Positions 34,631 through 43,420 of a stretch of DNA of 64,000 nucleotides are shown here, piece by piece. Origin of the DNA: Chthonomonas calidirosea T49 (GTDB lineage: Bacteria; Armatimonadota; Chthonomonadetes; Chthonomonadales; Chthonomonadaceae). Both the position numbers and the translations under genes were made by a program. The stretch's first letter is position 1, and every line of letters begins with the position of its first letter. The stretch covers positions 1,268,903 to 1,332,902 of the forward strand of contig NC_021487.1 in NCBI RefSeq assembly GCF_000427095.1, read 5' to 3'. The notes below the pieces were generated by a model that worked only from the letters and a program-made list of their open reading frames with translations, was not told the DNA's origin and made no database searches.

Positions 34631-35985
34631 ATGCCGAATGAAATGCCGGCGTCGTCCGATGCGGCACGCCTTTATCAGAAGCAACTTGAGGCCGTGCAAG
34701 AGATATGCGCTGCGCTCGCAGCGAAAAACGATGTAGAGGAGTTGCTGCGCGAAACGTTGCGAGTATCGCTCGATACGGTTGAGGCCGATGCGGGCTCTCT
34801 TTTACTTTACGAACCGGAACGCCGGCGCCTCGTTTTTCGCCACGTAATAGGGAAGGAGCAGCTTGTAGGCCAAGAGATTGACCCAGAGACCGATATGGAG
34901 GGAAGAGCCGCGCTTGTCTTTCGCACCGGTCAGGCCCAACTCACCAACACCACCCAAGAACACTACAACCCAGCTTTCGATGTCGTGACCGGCTACCATA
35001 CACAAACCCTGCTGACAGTGCCGCTGAAAACGCTAGGTAGCCCTCCTATCGGTGTACTTCAGGTACTCAATAAATGCGAAGGGGAGTTCACGCAGGAGGA
35101 TGTGAACCTGCTGAAGATAGTAGCGAGTTTGGCCGCCACCGTCATTGCCAACGCCCGTCTCGCGAAAGAAGCGGAGCTGGCCGCCGTCACACGCGCCATC
35201 GGGGATCTAGGACATGACATCAAAAACGCCCTCACGCCCCTTCAAGGCATCGTTCAAACCACTGTCGAGGCCTTTATTAACCCTATGTTCGCTGAACTCG
35301 ATCAAATTTATCTAGCGCTACAAGAACAGGCGCCGGCACTGGCACAGCGCCTGCAAAATGCTATGGAGCCGCTGAAGGAGTGGATGTTGGAGGCAGAAAG
35401 CTCCATTCAAGATAGTTGCACCGATATCCGCGAGATGGTCTCCGAAATTGCGGACTACGTGAAAGGAACGCAATCGGCCTACTTTGAAGAGTTGTCCATT
35501 GGTGATATCATCAAAGAGCGTCTAAAACGCCTCCAGGTCATTGCTAGAAATCGCCAGGTGAGTATCTCTTATGAGGGACTAGAGAACATCCCACCGTTTT
35601 GCCTCGACAGGCGTCTTGTGGGACGCGCACTTTACAACCTTGTGCATAATGCCCTAGGCGCTATAGATGCGGCCGTACGTAAGAAACAGATTGAGCTGCG
35701 TCCTTTTTTCATATCGTGGTACGTGCGAGGGTTGTTTCCGACGAAAAGGCGCTCCACAAAACCTATTGCCGCATCGAGGTTGAAGACGACGGACCGGGCA
35801 TGCCGGAACAGGTAAAAAAGTCCCTGTTCACCTCAGCAACTATCTCCACTACCCCAGGAGGAACCGGCATTGGAACTCGTTTTGTCAAAAACGTGGCCGA
35901 TATTCATGGTGGGCGCGTCGGTGTGGAGAGCGAACTAGGACAAGGAGCCCGATTTTGGCTTGATCTTCCTATGGAACGTCCCTAA
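34631..35985 (+). CDS. GAF-domain sensor histidine kinase with an internal -1 frameshift
   Basis: Start ATG 34631 behind GGAGGAG. First frame: GAF domain (~15-170; DAGSLLLYEPERRRLVF, PPIGVLQVLNK), then the phospho-acceptor region GDLGHDIKNALTPLQG with the active His and the start of the ATPase domain (GRALYNLVHNALGAI). At 35704-35710 the frame has CCT TTT TTC, i.e. the slippery heptamer T_TTT_TTC. A -1 slip gives ...RPFFHIVVRARVV and the rest of the ATPase domain (EDDGPGMPE, GGTGIGTRFVKN) to a stop at 35985; the total is 451 aa. Without the slip the protein ends at 35815 with the ATPase lobe missing. A T-run sequencing error or real mutation is also possible. Confidence 0.85.
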
Positions 35986-36674
35986 TTTTGGAGGATGCGC
36001 TTACGGAGTTCGTCGGGCTTATAGATCGTGATACGAAAGTCAGTTTCCGTCTTAAGAATCTTGGTTTTACGATAGGCTACCATCACCTGATTAACCCTTT
36101 CCCGTGAAGCCCCTACAAGTTGCGCGAGGTCGGTTTGTGTTAAACGAACAGGAATATAGATGCTTCCATCCGGATATTTCTCACCGTAGAGGGCGGCAAA
36201 TTCGAGCAGTTGATAGGCCACCATGCCATAAATATCGAGCGTGCAATGGGCTCGAATGCGGGCATTGGCCATACGCAACCTTCTCGCAAGTAGCTGAAGC
36301 ATATTTCTCCCAAAGCTAGGGCTTCTATCGAGCAGATGGTTAAAAAGCGGTTGCGCCATAATGAGCAGTTTGGTGGGCTCACGCGTCAACACATTGGCAG
36401 AACGCCCAGAAGCATCTATCAAGCTCATCTCACCAAACACATCGCTGGTGCCTAACAGCGCTAGAAATACCTCACTGCCATCCGATAGATTGAGAAAAAC
36501 TTTCACCGTTCCTTGCAGAATAAGATAAAGCGCATCGCCGGTATCCCCCTGAAACAGCACGTAGTGACCGGCTGTAAAGCTTCGTATCTGGGCATCGTGA
36601 GCCACACGCTCGAGGAGGTCACCCGGCACTCCCTTAAACAAGGAGAGCCTCTCCAGTAATGTTATGTCTATCAT
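35982..36674 (-). CDS. Crp/Fnr-family transcriptional regulator
   Basis: 230 aa. Residues ~1-120 form a cyclic-nucleotide-binding-like domain (FQGDTGDALYLILQGTVKVF, GEMSLIDASGRSANV), and residues ~150-225 a Crp-type winged helix with TQTDLAQLVGASRERVNQVM. The binding pocket's usual RSA-x-V motif is seen as GRSANV, so a cyclic nucleotide could still be bound; there is no iron-sulfur cysteine set as in Fnr. It controls unknown genes. Its stop overlaps the histidine kinase stop tail-to-tail by 4 bp. Start ATG behind GAGGG. Confidence 0.92.
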   Translation of the reverse strand: MIDITLLERLSLFKGVPGDLLERVAHDAQIRSFTAGHYVLFQGDTGDALYLILQGTVKVFLNLSDGSEVFLALLGTSDVFGEMSLIDASGRSANVLTREPTKLLIMAQPLFNHLLDRSPSFGRNMLQLLARRLRMANARIRAHCTLDIYGMVAYQLLEFAALYGEKYPDGSIYIPVRLTQTDLAQLVGASRERVNQVMVAYRKTKILKTETDFRITIYKPDELRKRILQN

Positions 36675-37269
36675 CAGCGTCTGCCCTCACAATCCATCCG
36701 TTATTTAGCTCAAATATATCGGCCATAACATCTGCAGTCATGTTACTGTTATACCCATCAAATTTGTCAAAGCGGTCTAATCTGCCCACCCTTTGCCTCC
36801 CTTCTTTCCACGCTAGCGAGATAGTTGATAGCCTTCAACCGACATTGGCACAGGGCCTGCTACCGAAATCTCGCCAAAAGATACACACAGGCCCTATGAT
36901 AACCCGCCTCAAAAAACAGCTTTCCTAGAAGACAGAAGAATGTCATATGGAAAGGGAGAGGCCAAAGTCAGGCCCTTATCTCCTCCCATGTACGAGGGGA
37001 CACAAGGGACTTCGACAAGATTTATTCCAACAGAGAACCATCGGGGAACTTAAAGGAGCAATCGATAAAACCGTCTTGGCCGTCTTTAGGCGCACGGATC
37101 CATCCATGCAAGCACTTTCCTTACGAAATCGCCCTTGGATTGTGGCGATTCGGTTGAGCGCGACTTCAACGCCGTCAGCATCCTAAACAGGGTGAGGATA
37201 CCCTCGCTGCACGTACCCTCCTCCACGCTACAGATGAAAACAGACCAAGAGGGCGGATTCGACATGCTG
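36675..37269. other. intergenic region with a degenerate transposon-gene trace
   Basis: About 600 bp with no intact gene. The only recognisable element is the TnpB-like trace at 37111-37194, described separately. The remainder has frequent stops in all frames and no RNA gene or strong hairpin that I can see. Confidence 0.5.
37111..37194 (+). pseudogene. TnpB (IS200/IS605-type) C-terminal remnant
   Basis: In one frame a 28-codon piece reads STFLTKSPLDCGDSVERDFN then AVSIL. The core CG-x4-RDFNA-x3-L matches the end of the TnpB/OrfB zinc ribbon (CxxCG...DRDxNAAxNIL), with the first Cys pair lost. Neighbouring frames and the rest of the gene are not readable, so this is a decayed transposon trace. 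No matching end sequences were seen. Confidence 0.45.
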
Positions 37270-38319
37270 TTAGAAGAGCTGTCCCTGTCCCGCTTCCTGC
37301 TCACCATCCCGCTTAGCGGGATATGGCAGCCCCAAATGTTCACAGGCGGCCTTTGTAACGGCGCGCCCCCGGCTTGTGCGGTTTAAAAAGCCGAGTTGCA
37401 TGAGGTAAGGCTCGTAGAGGTCTTCGATGGTATCGCGCTCCTCTCCTAGCATGGCAGCCAACGTTTCAAGCCCCACCGGCCCACCGTCAAACTTTTCGAC
37501 AATGGCCGTTAATAACCTTCTGTCGAACTGATCGAGGCCCAGAGCGTCAATCTCAAGCATCTGCAGGGCACGGATGGCAACCTCCCGCGTTACCACCCCA
37601 TCTGCCCGCACCTGAGCGTAGTCACGCACCCTCCGCAAAAGCCGATTGGCGATTCTGGGGGTTCCGCGTGCGCGTCGTGCGATCTCCTCGGCTCCCTCCT
37701 TCTCAATCGCCACGTTGAGGATGTCGGCGGAACGCAAAACGATGGTTGTAAGCTCCTCCTGCGTGTAAAACTCGAAACTGCAGTGAATGCCGAAGCGGCT
37801 TCGCATGGGAGAGGAGATCAGCCCCGCACGTGTCGTGGCACCAACAAGCGTAAACGGCGGAATGTTGAGGGCGATTGTACGTGCCGAAGGCCCTTGTCCT
37901 ATCACCACATCGAGCCGAAAATCCTCCATTGCCGAATAGAGCACCTCCTCCACCACACGACTCAACCGATGGATTTCGTCAATGAAGAAGACGCTCTGAT
38001 CCTCTAGCGATGTCAATATCGCGGCCAAATCGCCCGGCTTTTCCAGCGCAGGGCCGGAGGTGGTGTGGATGGGAACCCCCATCTCGTTGGCAATAATATG
38101 GCTTAGCGTTGTTTTTCCTAAGCCAGGAGGCCCATACAGCAACACGTGATCGAGCGCCTCACCGCGTTCGCGGGCGGCCTCAATGGCGATGGTTAAGTTC
38201 TGTTTGATCTTCTGCTGCCCGATCATCTCACGCAAAAAGCGAGGGCGCAGTGAAAGCTCCGCCGTATCTTCTGGTAGCTCCATTGGGCTAATAAAACGGC
38301 TATCCTCTTTCTTACGCAA
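37270..38319 (-). CDS. ruvB: Holliday junction branch migration ATPase RuvB
   Basis: 349 aa, AAA+ motor that drives RuvA-bound Holliday junctions. Walker [10 protein letters not shown], Walker [10 protein letters not shown], sensor 1 GATTRAGL, arginine finger SRFG and the C-terminal winged helix are all in place. Start is a TTG at 38319 behind AGGAGG. It overlaps the preceding flavoprotein gene by 8 bp and ends a minus-strand operon rng/flavoprotein/ruvB. RuvA and RuvC are not adjacent. Confidence 0.98.
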   Translation of the reverse strand: MRKKEDSRFISPMELPEDTAELSLRPRFLREMIGQQKIKQNLTIAIEAARERGEALDHVLLYGPPGLGKTTLSHIIANEMGVPIHTTSGPALEKPGDLAAILTSLEDQSVFFIDEIHRLSRVVEEVLYSAMEDFRLDVVIGQGPSARTIALNIPPFTLVGATTRAGLISSPMRSRFGIHCSFEFYTQEELTTIVLRSADILNVAIEKEGAEEIARRARGTPRIANRLLRRVRDYAQVRADGVVTREVAIRALQMLEIDALGLDQFDRRLLTAIVEKFDGGPVGLETLAAMLGEERDTIEDLYEPYLMQLGFLNRTSRGRAVTKAACEHLGLPYPAKRDGEQEAGQGQLF

Positions 38320-39400
38320 CGTTGTGCCCTCCTATTCGGGCGAGGATGGCCTCCGCCGTTTCTAATCCAGACAGATAGGCCTGATGAATACGGCCCCCCT
38401 CCGGGCGGGTTCCATCCCCTGCCACATAGATCAAGGAATCGACCGCAGGCGGATTGATCATCTCAAAAGGCATCATGCCGCGCGGTTGCGAGTAGCGCCA
38501 ACGCTTCACCTGCACCCACAGCGGACGTTCATAGGTTTCACCAAACAGTCGTTTCAACTCGTTTAGCGTTCTTCCCACTACCATTGCTTCTGCCTCTTCA
38601 AAGCAGACCCTGCTCATCGCTGGCCCCCACTGGGCGACCAGTAGGCTCTCCCCATGCGGTGCCCGCTCCGGTGCTTTGAGGTGCTCAAATGCCAACCATA
38701 GCAGCGTTTCAGAACGATCTTCTGCCAAAAGCGCATAAGCAGGCGGTTCCGGCAGCCCTGGCCCATACCCCAAAAGCACGGAAAGGCAGGGCACATACTC
38801 CACCTCGCGCAGAGCACGCACCCTATCAAGGGTCTGTTGGGTTCCTCGCATCCAGAGCGCGCTTTCCGCCAATAAGCTCGCCGCTTGTGGCAGCGGTGCA
38901 GTCAGCACGGCGAAATCGGCACGCATAAGTTCACGTCCCTCCCCATCTTTTAAAACCACCTCTTCCCCCTCTTCTGCCAGCCGAGCCACCGGCGTCTCCA
39001 AATGCAGGGCGATCCACTCTTTGGGCAAACGCGCCAGAAGGAGTTTCGCCAAGGTCGTCAGGCCGTAACGGTAGGCGTATTTGGAGATCGCTTCGTGCCT
39101 GGGATCGGGCGGCAAGATCTCGCCATTGGCACGCCAAAGCCGCACGGGAGCCACTATCGGCACAAGGTCTGCCGTATCTAACTCCTCTAGCAGTAGGTTC
39201 ACGAAGGCAGGTTCCGTTGTCTTGATGTTCTGGGCGCCGTGGTCTACAATGCACCCTTCAATGCGCCGCGTAGCCACACGCCCCCCTATCCCACGACTTT
39301 TTTCGTAAATATGCACCTGAATCCCTTCGGAACACTGCAGTAAGGCCTGTGCCGCACTTAACCCCGTAATGCCGGCCCCCACAATGGCTACAATCGTCAT
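38312..39400 (-). CDS. renalase-like NAD(P)/FAD-dependent oxidoreductase
   Basis: 362 aa from the ATG at 39400, which lies 8 bp after the rng stop and opens directly with the FAD fold [20 protein letters not shown]; an earlier in-frame start would run through rng. It then has [16 protein letters not shown] and DHGAQNI, as in the renalase-like flavoproteins (COG3380), and ends with [20 protein letters not shown], the FAD-binding tail of amine-oxidase-like proteins. The family oxidises NAD(P)H isomers or unknown amines. Translation likely coupled to rng and ruvB. Confidence 0.88.
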   Translation of the reverse strand: MTIVAIVGAGITGLSAAQALLQCSEGIQVHIYEKSRGIGGRVATRRIEGCIVDHGAQNIKTTEPAFVNLLLEELDTADLVPIVAPVRLWRANGEILPPDPRHEAISKYAYRYGLTTLAKLLLARLPKEWIALHLETPVARLAEEGEEVVLKDGEGRELMRADFAVLTAPLPQAASLLAESALWMRGTQQTLDRVRALREVEYVPCLSVLLGYGPGLPEPPAYALLAEDRSETLLWLAFEHLKAPERAPHGESLLVAQWGPAMSRVCFEEAEAMVVGRTLNELKRLFGETYERPLWVQVKRWRYSQPRGMMPFEMINPPAVDSLIYVAGDGTRPEGGRIHQAYLSGLETAEAILARIGGHNVA

Positions 39401-39408
39401 TTCTGTTT

Positions 39409-41415
39409 CTACTTCTCTTCTAGGGGGCGATTCGTGCCTGGGATTAGCTGTGCCATTGCATACGAGCGCCTTACCAGCAAAATACGCGCTTTTGCTCGCT
39501 GCCCAATGAACCGATACCCATCGTCGAGGTCGAGCATTTGGCCATCGGCCCAGCCAATGCAGTGATTGCCCTCCTTCAGCAAAGAGCGACGAATGCGGCA
39601 TTCTACCACCTGCGCTCGCTTAATTCCGATGCGGCTCTTCTCAAAAGAGGCGATCTCGCCGGCTTCAATAAGATATTTCTCGATCACTGCCTCCTCTGAA
39701 GCCCGGATGTAAAGCGCTTTCTCCAGCTCTCGCTCCATCTCCTCCACCGTCGCTCCGTCTGGCCCGATCAGAAACTCGGCCACGTCGGGATGGCAGGTAA
39801 TACGAAAAGCCTCTTTCTTTGCATACTTCGGATCGGCCACCATGCGCCGAAGATCTCGTTCCACCTCCAACGAGACGCTCTCTGCCGAGGGCAGATGGCC
39901 GCGCCCCTTACAAAGGGGGCACTCTTCGCTTAGAAAGTTCAGCAGGTTATCCGCCGTGCGTTTACGGGTCATCTCCACCAATCCTAAACGGCTCATAGGG
40001 GAGACTTTCGTACGAGAGCGATCCTTCTTTAGCGCAGCCTCCAACGCTTTCACCACCGCAGTCCTATCACGCGGGTTGCTCATATCAATAAAATCTATGA
40101 CGATGATTCCCCCGATGTCACGGAGACGCAGCTGCCGCGCTATCTCCTCAGCAGCCTCTAGGTTGGTTTTAAATATCGTTTCGGCAAGGCTACTTCCCCC
40201 TACGTTTTTACTCGTGTTTACGTCAATAACGGTGAGCGCCTCCGTCTCATCAATCACTAAGGAGCCACCGGATTTAAGGTAGACCTTGCGCCTCAGGTTT
40301 TTCTCGATCTGCTCCTCAATTTTGTAGTAATCGAAGATAGGCTGTACCCCATCGTAAAGCTGTACACGCCCGATGAGCTTTGGCGAGATGCGCTCCAACA
40401 GCGCATTGGCCTTCTCGTACTCCGCTGGGTCATCTATCACCAAGCGCTGCACATCGGAGCTAAAAATGTCGCGAATGGTTTTATAGAGGAGGGTGAGGTC
40501 TTGCATCACCAAGGCAGGTGCCTCCACCTCTTGAGCACGCTGCTGTATCTGCTGCCAACTTTGCAACAAAAACTGTAGGTCGGCTTCGAGTTCGGCTTCC
40601 GTTTTATCCTCTGCTTCCGTGCGCACGATCAAACCAAAACCAGGACGGCGTAGCCTCTCTCCAATACGCTTTAGCCGTTCTCGCTCTTTAGGGTCTTCGA
40701 TCTTACGAGACACACCCAGCAATTCGGCACCGGGCATCAGCACCACATAGCGCCCCGGCAGGGTAATGCGGGTGGAGACACGAGCGCCTTTTGTGCTGCG
40801 CGGCCCCTTGATCACCTGCACCAAAAGCTCTTGCCCCACCTTAAGCACATCGCTGATGCTCTGCCGTCGCAAAACCGAGCGCCGAAACTGGCGACGCGGT
40901 CGCCACCGCACGCGAGGGGTCGCTTCTGGCTCCTCATCGGCTGCCTCCTCTGCGGCCTCAGCGGTCTCTAGCGCCTCCTGGATGATCTCCTCTGTGGCGC
41001 TCTGCGCTCTCTCTGCCTCTTCGTCCTCCTCCAAAGCCTCCGCCTCTATGTCTACGTCTAGAGCGTCCGCATCACCGTTTTCGACCTCGGCAAGCCCCAT
41101 AGGCAGCATGGCCCCTGGCAAATCAGAGGAAGACTCAGCAGCCACCTGCGTATTCTCCCCGGAGAGCGCCCCAGCCTCCTGCCCCATAACGCGATTCGGC
41201 AGCACATCGCCCACGTAGAGAAAGGCGTTGCGTTCTAGCCCAATATCTACGAAGGCGGCATCCATGCCAGGCAAAACGTTCATCACACGGCACTTATAGA
41301 GGCTACCTACCAAACGCTCGGAGCGCTCTATCTGCAGTTCCATCAGTTTGCCATCTTCTACAACAGCAATGCGTGTTTCTCTTTCCCCCACATTTACGAT
41401 GATCTCTTTGACCAA
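39409..41415 (-). CDS. rng: ribonuclease E/G
   Basis: 668 aa, endoribonuclease that matures 16S and other RNAs. N-terminus is the RNase H-like/S1 region (KEIIVNVGERETRIAVV; GMDAAFVDIGLERNAFLYVG). The S1 domain is interrupted by an acidic/basic insertion of about 100 residues (EDEEAERAQSATEEIIQEAL then RRQFRRSV). The catalytic region shows LTVIDVNTSK, IIVIDFIDM with metal-binding Asp residues, and the zinc-link ECPLCKGRG (CPxCxGRG). The tail is short, as in RNase G, so a degradosome scaffold arm is absent. Start is TTG 41415 behind AAAGGAG. Confidence 0.97.
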   Translation of the reverse strand: MVKEIIVNVGERETRIAVVEDGKLMELQIERSERLVGSLYKCRVMNVLPGMDAAFVDIGLERNAFLYVGDVLPNRVMGQEAGALSGENTQVAAESSSDLPGAMLPMGLAEVENGDADALDVDIEAEALEEDEEAERAQSATEEIIQEALETAEAAEEAADEEPEATPRVRWRPRRQFRRSVLRRQSISDVLKVGQELLVQVIKGPRSTKGARVSTRITLPGRYVVLMPGAELLGVSRKIEDPKERERLKRIGERLRRPGFGLIVRTEAEDKTEAELEADLQFLLQSWQQIQQRAQEVEAPALVMQDLTLLYKTIRDIFSSDVQRLVIDDPAEYEKANALLERISPKLIGRVQLYDGVQPIFDYYKIEEQIEKNLRRKVYLKSGGSLVIDETEALTVIDVNTSKNVGGSSLAETIFKTNLEAAEEIARQLRLRDIGGIIVIDFIDMSNPRDRTAVVKALEAALKKDRSRTKVSPMSRLGLVEMTRKRTADNLLNFLSEECPLCKGRGHLPSAESVSLEVERDLRRMVADPKYAKKEAFRITCHPDVAEFLIGPDGATVEEMERELEKALYIRASEEAVIEKYLIEAGEIASFEKSRIGIKRAQVVECRIRRSLLKEGNHCIGWADGQMLDLDDGYRFIGQRAKARILLVRRSYAMAQLIPGTNRPLEEK

Positions 41416-41673
41416 TCGTCAACTCCTTTCTCCGGCAAAAACACCTGAAATCCTACTACGATTCTAGCATACAAACTTCTATCCCACCCTCCTAGGGGAT
41501 CGATCAAAATAAGGTCGGCTCCTGCTATTTGCGAGTGTCGCGCATCCATTTGGCTCACATCAAGCAATATGCCGTCGGATATGCAAAGTGCCTGCAACCA
41601 TAACACTGCGATACTCGATGTGCAACGTGAAATCGCGCAAGTGATTGTTTAATGAGGGAGACTTGGAATAAAC

Positions 41674-41691
41674 CTGCTGTTCTCTCAGCAG
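41674..41691 (+). repeat. small perfect hairpin upstream of the intron
   Basis: CTGCTG-TTCTCT-CAGCAG forms a 6-bp stem with a 6-nt loop just upstream of the likely 5' end of the group II intron. Some group II introns insert next to stem-loops, so it may be part of the target; this is only a possibility. Confidence 0.35.
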
Positions 41692-41699
41692 TAGCCTAG

Positions 41700-42472
41700 G
41701 GGAGCGGCCATAATTGGCAACGATAATGTTTAAAACCTTTCTAACAATTTAGCCCATTCCGAAAGGTGAAGCAAAACCCGTGAGGGGAAAAGCGAATCCA
41801 GAAATAGCCGACACCGAACCTTCCATTGTCCCTCATGTGGAACACAGTAAGCCCGTACTCCCGCCCAAAAGGACAGGACGACCGCAAGGAAGGCAGTTGG
41901 GCATGCGGGTATGGGATACCGGAAAAAGCAAATGCCATTCCGTAATGGGACGGATAGGGAGGGATCGAGGAGGTAACCCGACATCATCCCGCCCTAAAGG
42001 GAGCAAACTTCCAGTTGGTCTCTCTTTGCACGAGAGTTTGTGGAACCTTTTGGACGGGGGACACGCAAATGACGACCATGCAAGGTTGGTGCGGCCTCTG
42101 ACCAGACGGTGGATTAGAACGGCACCGCTCGGTCGAAGCGCACCGAACGGTAAGAGGGCTGCAAACGCGCCTTGCAGAGGCCATGCAGCAAGGGCACTGG
42201 GGAAGGTGAAGAAATTTTGCGATGGCTGCTAACCTATGCGTTCAGCGGTAAAGTGCTTGCCGTTAGATGAGCTACTGCAAACCAAAATGAAAAAACCGGG
42301 CGTAGATGGGGAAACATCTGAGACACTTCGGATGCCAAAGCCAAAGTGGTGCGAAATAGCATGCCGGCTCCCGTCCCAGGAGGCTTTGCAGAGACTTAAG
42401 CCGTATGCGGAGAAATCTGCACGTACGGTTCTTAAGGAAGGATGGCGTAGCAGTGTACCGTCCTTACCCAAT
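41700..42472 (+). mobile_element. group II intron with deleted reverse-transcriptase gene
   Basis: The 3' end is clear. Domain V (42399-42430) pairs AGCCGTA with TACGGTT and TGCGGA with TCTGCA, has a 2-nt CG bulge and a GAAA tetraloop: catalytic AGC triad intact. Domain VI (42436-42468) pairs AAGGATGG with CCGTCCTT plus GG/CC, with a bulged branch-point A at 42466; the intron would end ...CCCAAT at 42472. Upstream, CGAAAGGTGAAGC and CCCGTGAGGGG resemble group II domain I sequences. At 42236-42340 the start of the intron protein survives (MRSAVKCLPLDELL, then KKPGVDGET like the RT N-terminus PGVDG), but the rest is deleted. The 5' boundary is an estimate; no clear GTGYG was found. Confidence 0.78.
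42236..42340 (+). pseudogene. remnant N-terminus of a group II intron reverse transcriptase
   Basis: About 35 codons: AVKCLPLDELLQTKMKKPGV then DGETSETL. The PGVDG wording is typical of the RT0 region of group II intron proteins. RT, maturase and endonuclease domains are gone; within 60 codons the sequence passes into domain IV/V RNA. The intron could move only with protein supplied from elsewhere. Confidence 0.6.
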
Positions 42473-42526
42473 AGCATGTCAAACCGCAAATTTTGGAGTT
42501 TTTTTATGGCTAGAGGGCGGAAACTC

Positions 42527-42555
42527 TTGACAACGTAGAAACGGTATGTTATAAT
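42527..42555 (+). promoter_or_regulatory. perfect sigma-70 promoter of the structured RNA
   Basis: TTGACA (42527-42532), exactly 17 bp, TATAAT (42550-42555). The expected start is about 42561-42562, at or next to the first base of the 9-bp closing helix of the RNA that follows. This is one of the strongest-looking promoters in the window. Confidence 0.88.
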
Positions 42556-42649
42556 GTAAGTGTGAACAAGAGAGCAAGCCCGAAATGGGCACAAAGCTTC
42601 AAGCTTTGGAAACTCTGTTCACACAATACTCCGAAAGGAGGGAGCGACG

Positions 42650-42745
42650 ATGCGCGCTTCAAAAAGTCGTGGAACGCGGAGCTGTACTCGTCTGGACGAA
42701 GAGGGCTTAACACCACCGGACAGTTTTGCCGGGGCACGGTGCTGA
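42650..42745 (+). CDS. possible 31-aa basic peptide inside the structured RNA
   Basis: ATG at 42650 has AGGAGG 8 bp upstream, ideal spacing, and opens a 31-codon frame (MRASKSRGTRSCTRLDEEGL and 11 more, ending GARC). The same AGGAGG lies in the 3' arm of a GAAA-capped hairpin (42629-42640), so folding would hide it. Whether it is translated is unknown; it may be chance within a structured RNA, or a regulated leader peptide. Confidence 0.35.
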   Translation: MRASKSRGTRSCTRLDEEGLTPPDSFAGARC

Positions 42746-42882
42746 GGCCCGACCCGTCCTAGATGTCGCCGGTAAAGGTTCCCTAGAGAACCATATCTTA
42801 CGGCGAAACGTGCTACGCGACGGCAACGCGCACGGGAAAGTCGGTCCCCTCTAGCAGTTAAATGCCCCATCATCCAAATTTC

Positions 42883-42914
42883 AAAAACCCTGCAGCAACC
42901 ACTGCAGGGTTTTT
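42883..42914 (+). terminator. intrinsic terminator of the structured RNA
   Basis: A 9-bp GC-rich stem ACCCTGCAG/CTGCAGGGT (42887-42895 with 42902-42910), extended by A-T pairs, 6-nt loop, followed by a T-run. Symmetric enough to work in both directions. Confidence 0.9.
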
Positions 42915-42992
42915 GCTTTCATCCTGAAACCTCACCGCCTCTGGCTCCGTAGTTGTGTTAGATTGCCGCTTGCTTGAAGGAAAAGAATACCG

Positions 42993-43316
42993 ATGAGCCG
43001 ATGGAACGTGGGTGTATTTGGAATGCGAATGCTCTCCCGCCCTCTACGACGATGGTTGAATGTACCGCAAGGACTGTCGTTGATGCGATCCAAACAGATA
43101 CCCTGGCGCTATAAGCTGCTCGCCCTAGGACTAGGCGCTCTGATAACCGCTCTGCTCATGGCGCTGGAACTGCCGGTGGAATCGCTGTTAGCTACCCTGC
43201 TTATAGGACTGCCTATAGATATCTCTGTGGACGGCCTTGAGGCCATCCTAGGCCCTATTGTATTCGGATCAGCGCTCCTACCCCTCGTACTTCCCCGACA
43301 GCAGTTGCAGGAGTAG
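42993..43316 (+). CDS. small membrane protein of unknown function
   Basis: 107 aa from ATG 42993 with AAGGAAAAG about 8 bp upstream. A basic N-terminus (RPLRRWLNVP; RSKQIPWRYK) precedes two hydrophobic helices (LLALGLGALITALLMALEL and LLATLLIGLPIDIS, ~45-80). Later starts at residues 11, 13 or 31 are possible. The phrase IPIDISVDGLEAILGPIVFG-like region (seen as IDISVDGLEAILGPIVFG) resembles DUF1232/YkvA-type membrane segments in which a hydrophobic domain follows an amphipathic one, but I cannot confirm this. It comes right after the structured RNA terminator and is read separately. Confidence 0.6.
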   Translation: MSRWNVGVFGMRMLSRPLRRWLNVPQGLSLMRSKQIPWRYKLLALGLGALITALLMALELPVESLLATLLIGLPIDISVDGLEAILGPIVFGSALLPLVLPRQQLQE

Positions 43317-43420
43317 GTCACCGCACCTCCCCTAGCAGCTCCCTTGCTCTTTTTACAGCAGGTTATTTGCGATGACACGTCGAATACGTCGAGAAAACAT
43401 AGGAGAGAATATTCTTACTC

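Larger units (their letters stand above)
42560..42914 (+). ncRNA. candidate large structured RNA, class not recognised
   Basis: About 355 nt from a consensus promoter to an intrinsic terminator. Helices by hand: a 9-bp plus 3-bp closing stem (42560-42572 with 42613-42624) around two hairpins (42578-42590; 42592-42608), a three-way junction; CTCC-GAAA-GGAG (42629-42640); CACC-CCGG with CCGG-GGTG (42711-42741); a long closing helix GAGG/CCTC plus CCGAC/GTCGG (42744-42753 with 42840-42851) enclosing a 4+4-bp stem with inner GGTTC/GAACC (42767-42805) and CGTGC-GCG with CGC-GCACG (42809-42834). Lacks signatures of tmRNA, RNase P RNA, SRP RNA and T-box. It may also encode the 31-aa peptide at 42650. 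Confidence 0.6.

Noticed and set aside
36659-36928. 89-aa frame upstream of the Crp/Fnr gene
   Set aside because: No ribosome site, overlaps the regulator start on the other strand, and the composition is like translated noise.
42664-42690. T-box-like wording (GTGGAACGCGG followed by CTCGTC) in the structured RNA
   Set aside because: The conserved TGGNACCGCG is broken, there is no Stem I or specifier loop, and no amino-acid gene follows.
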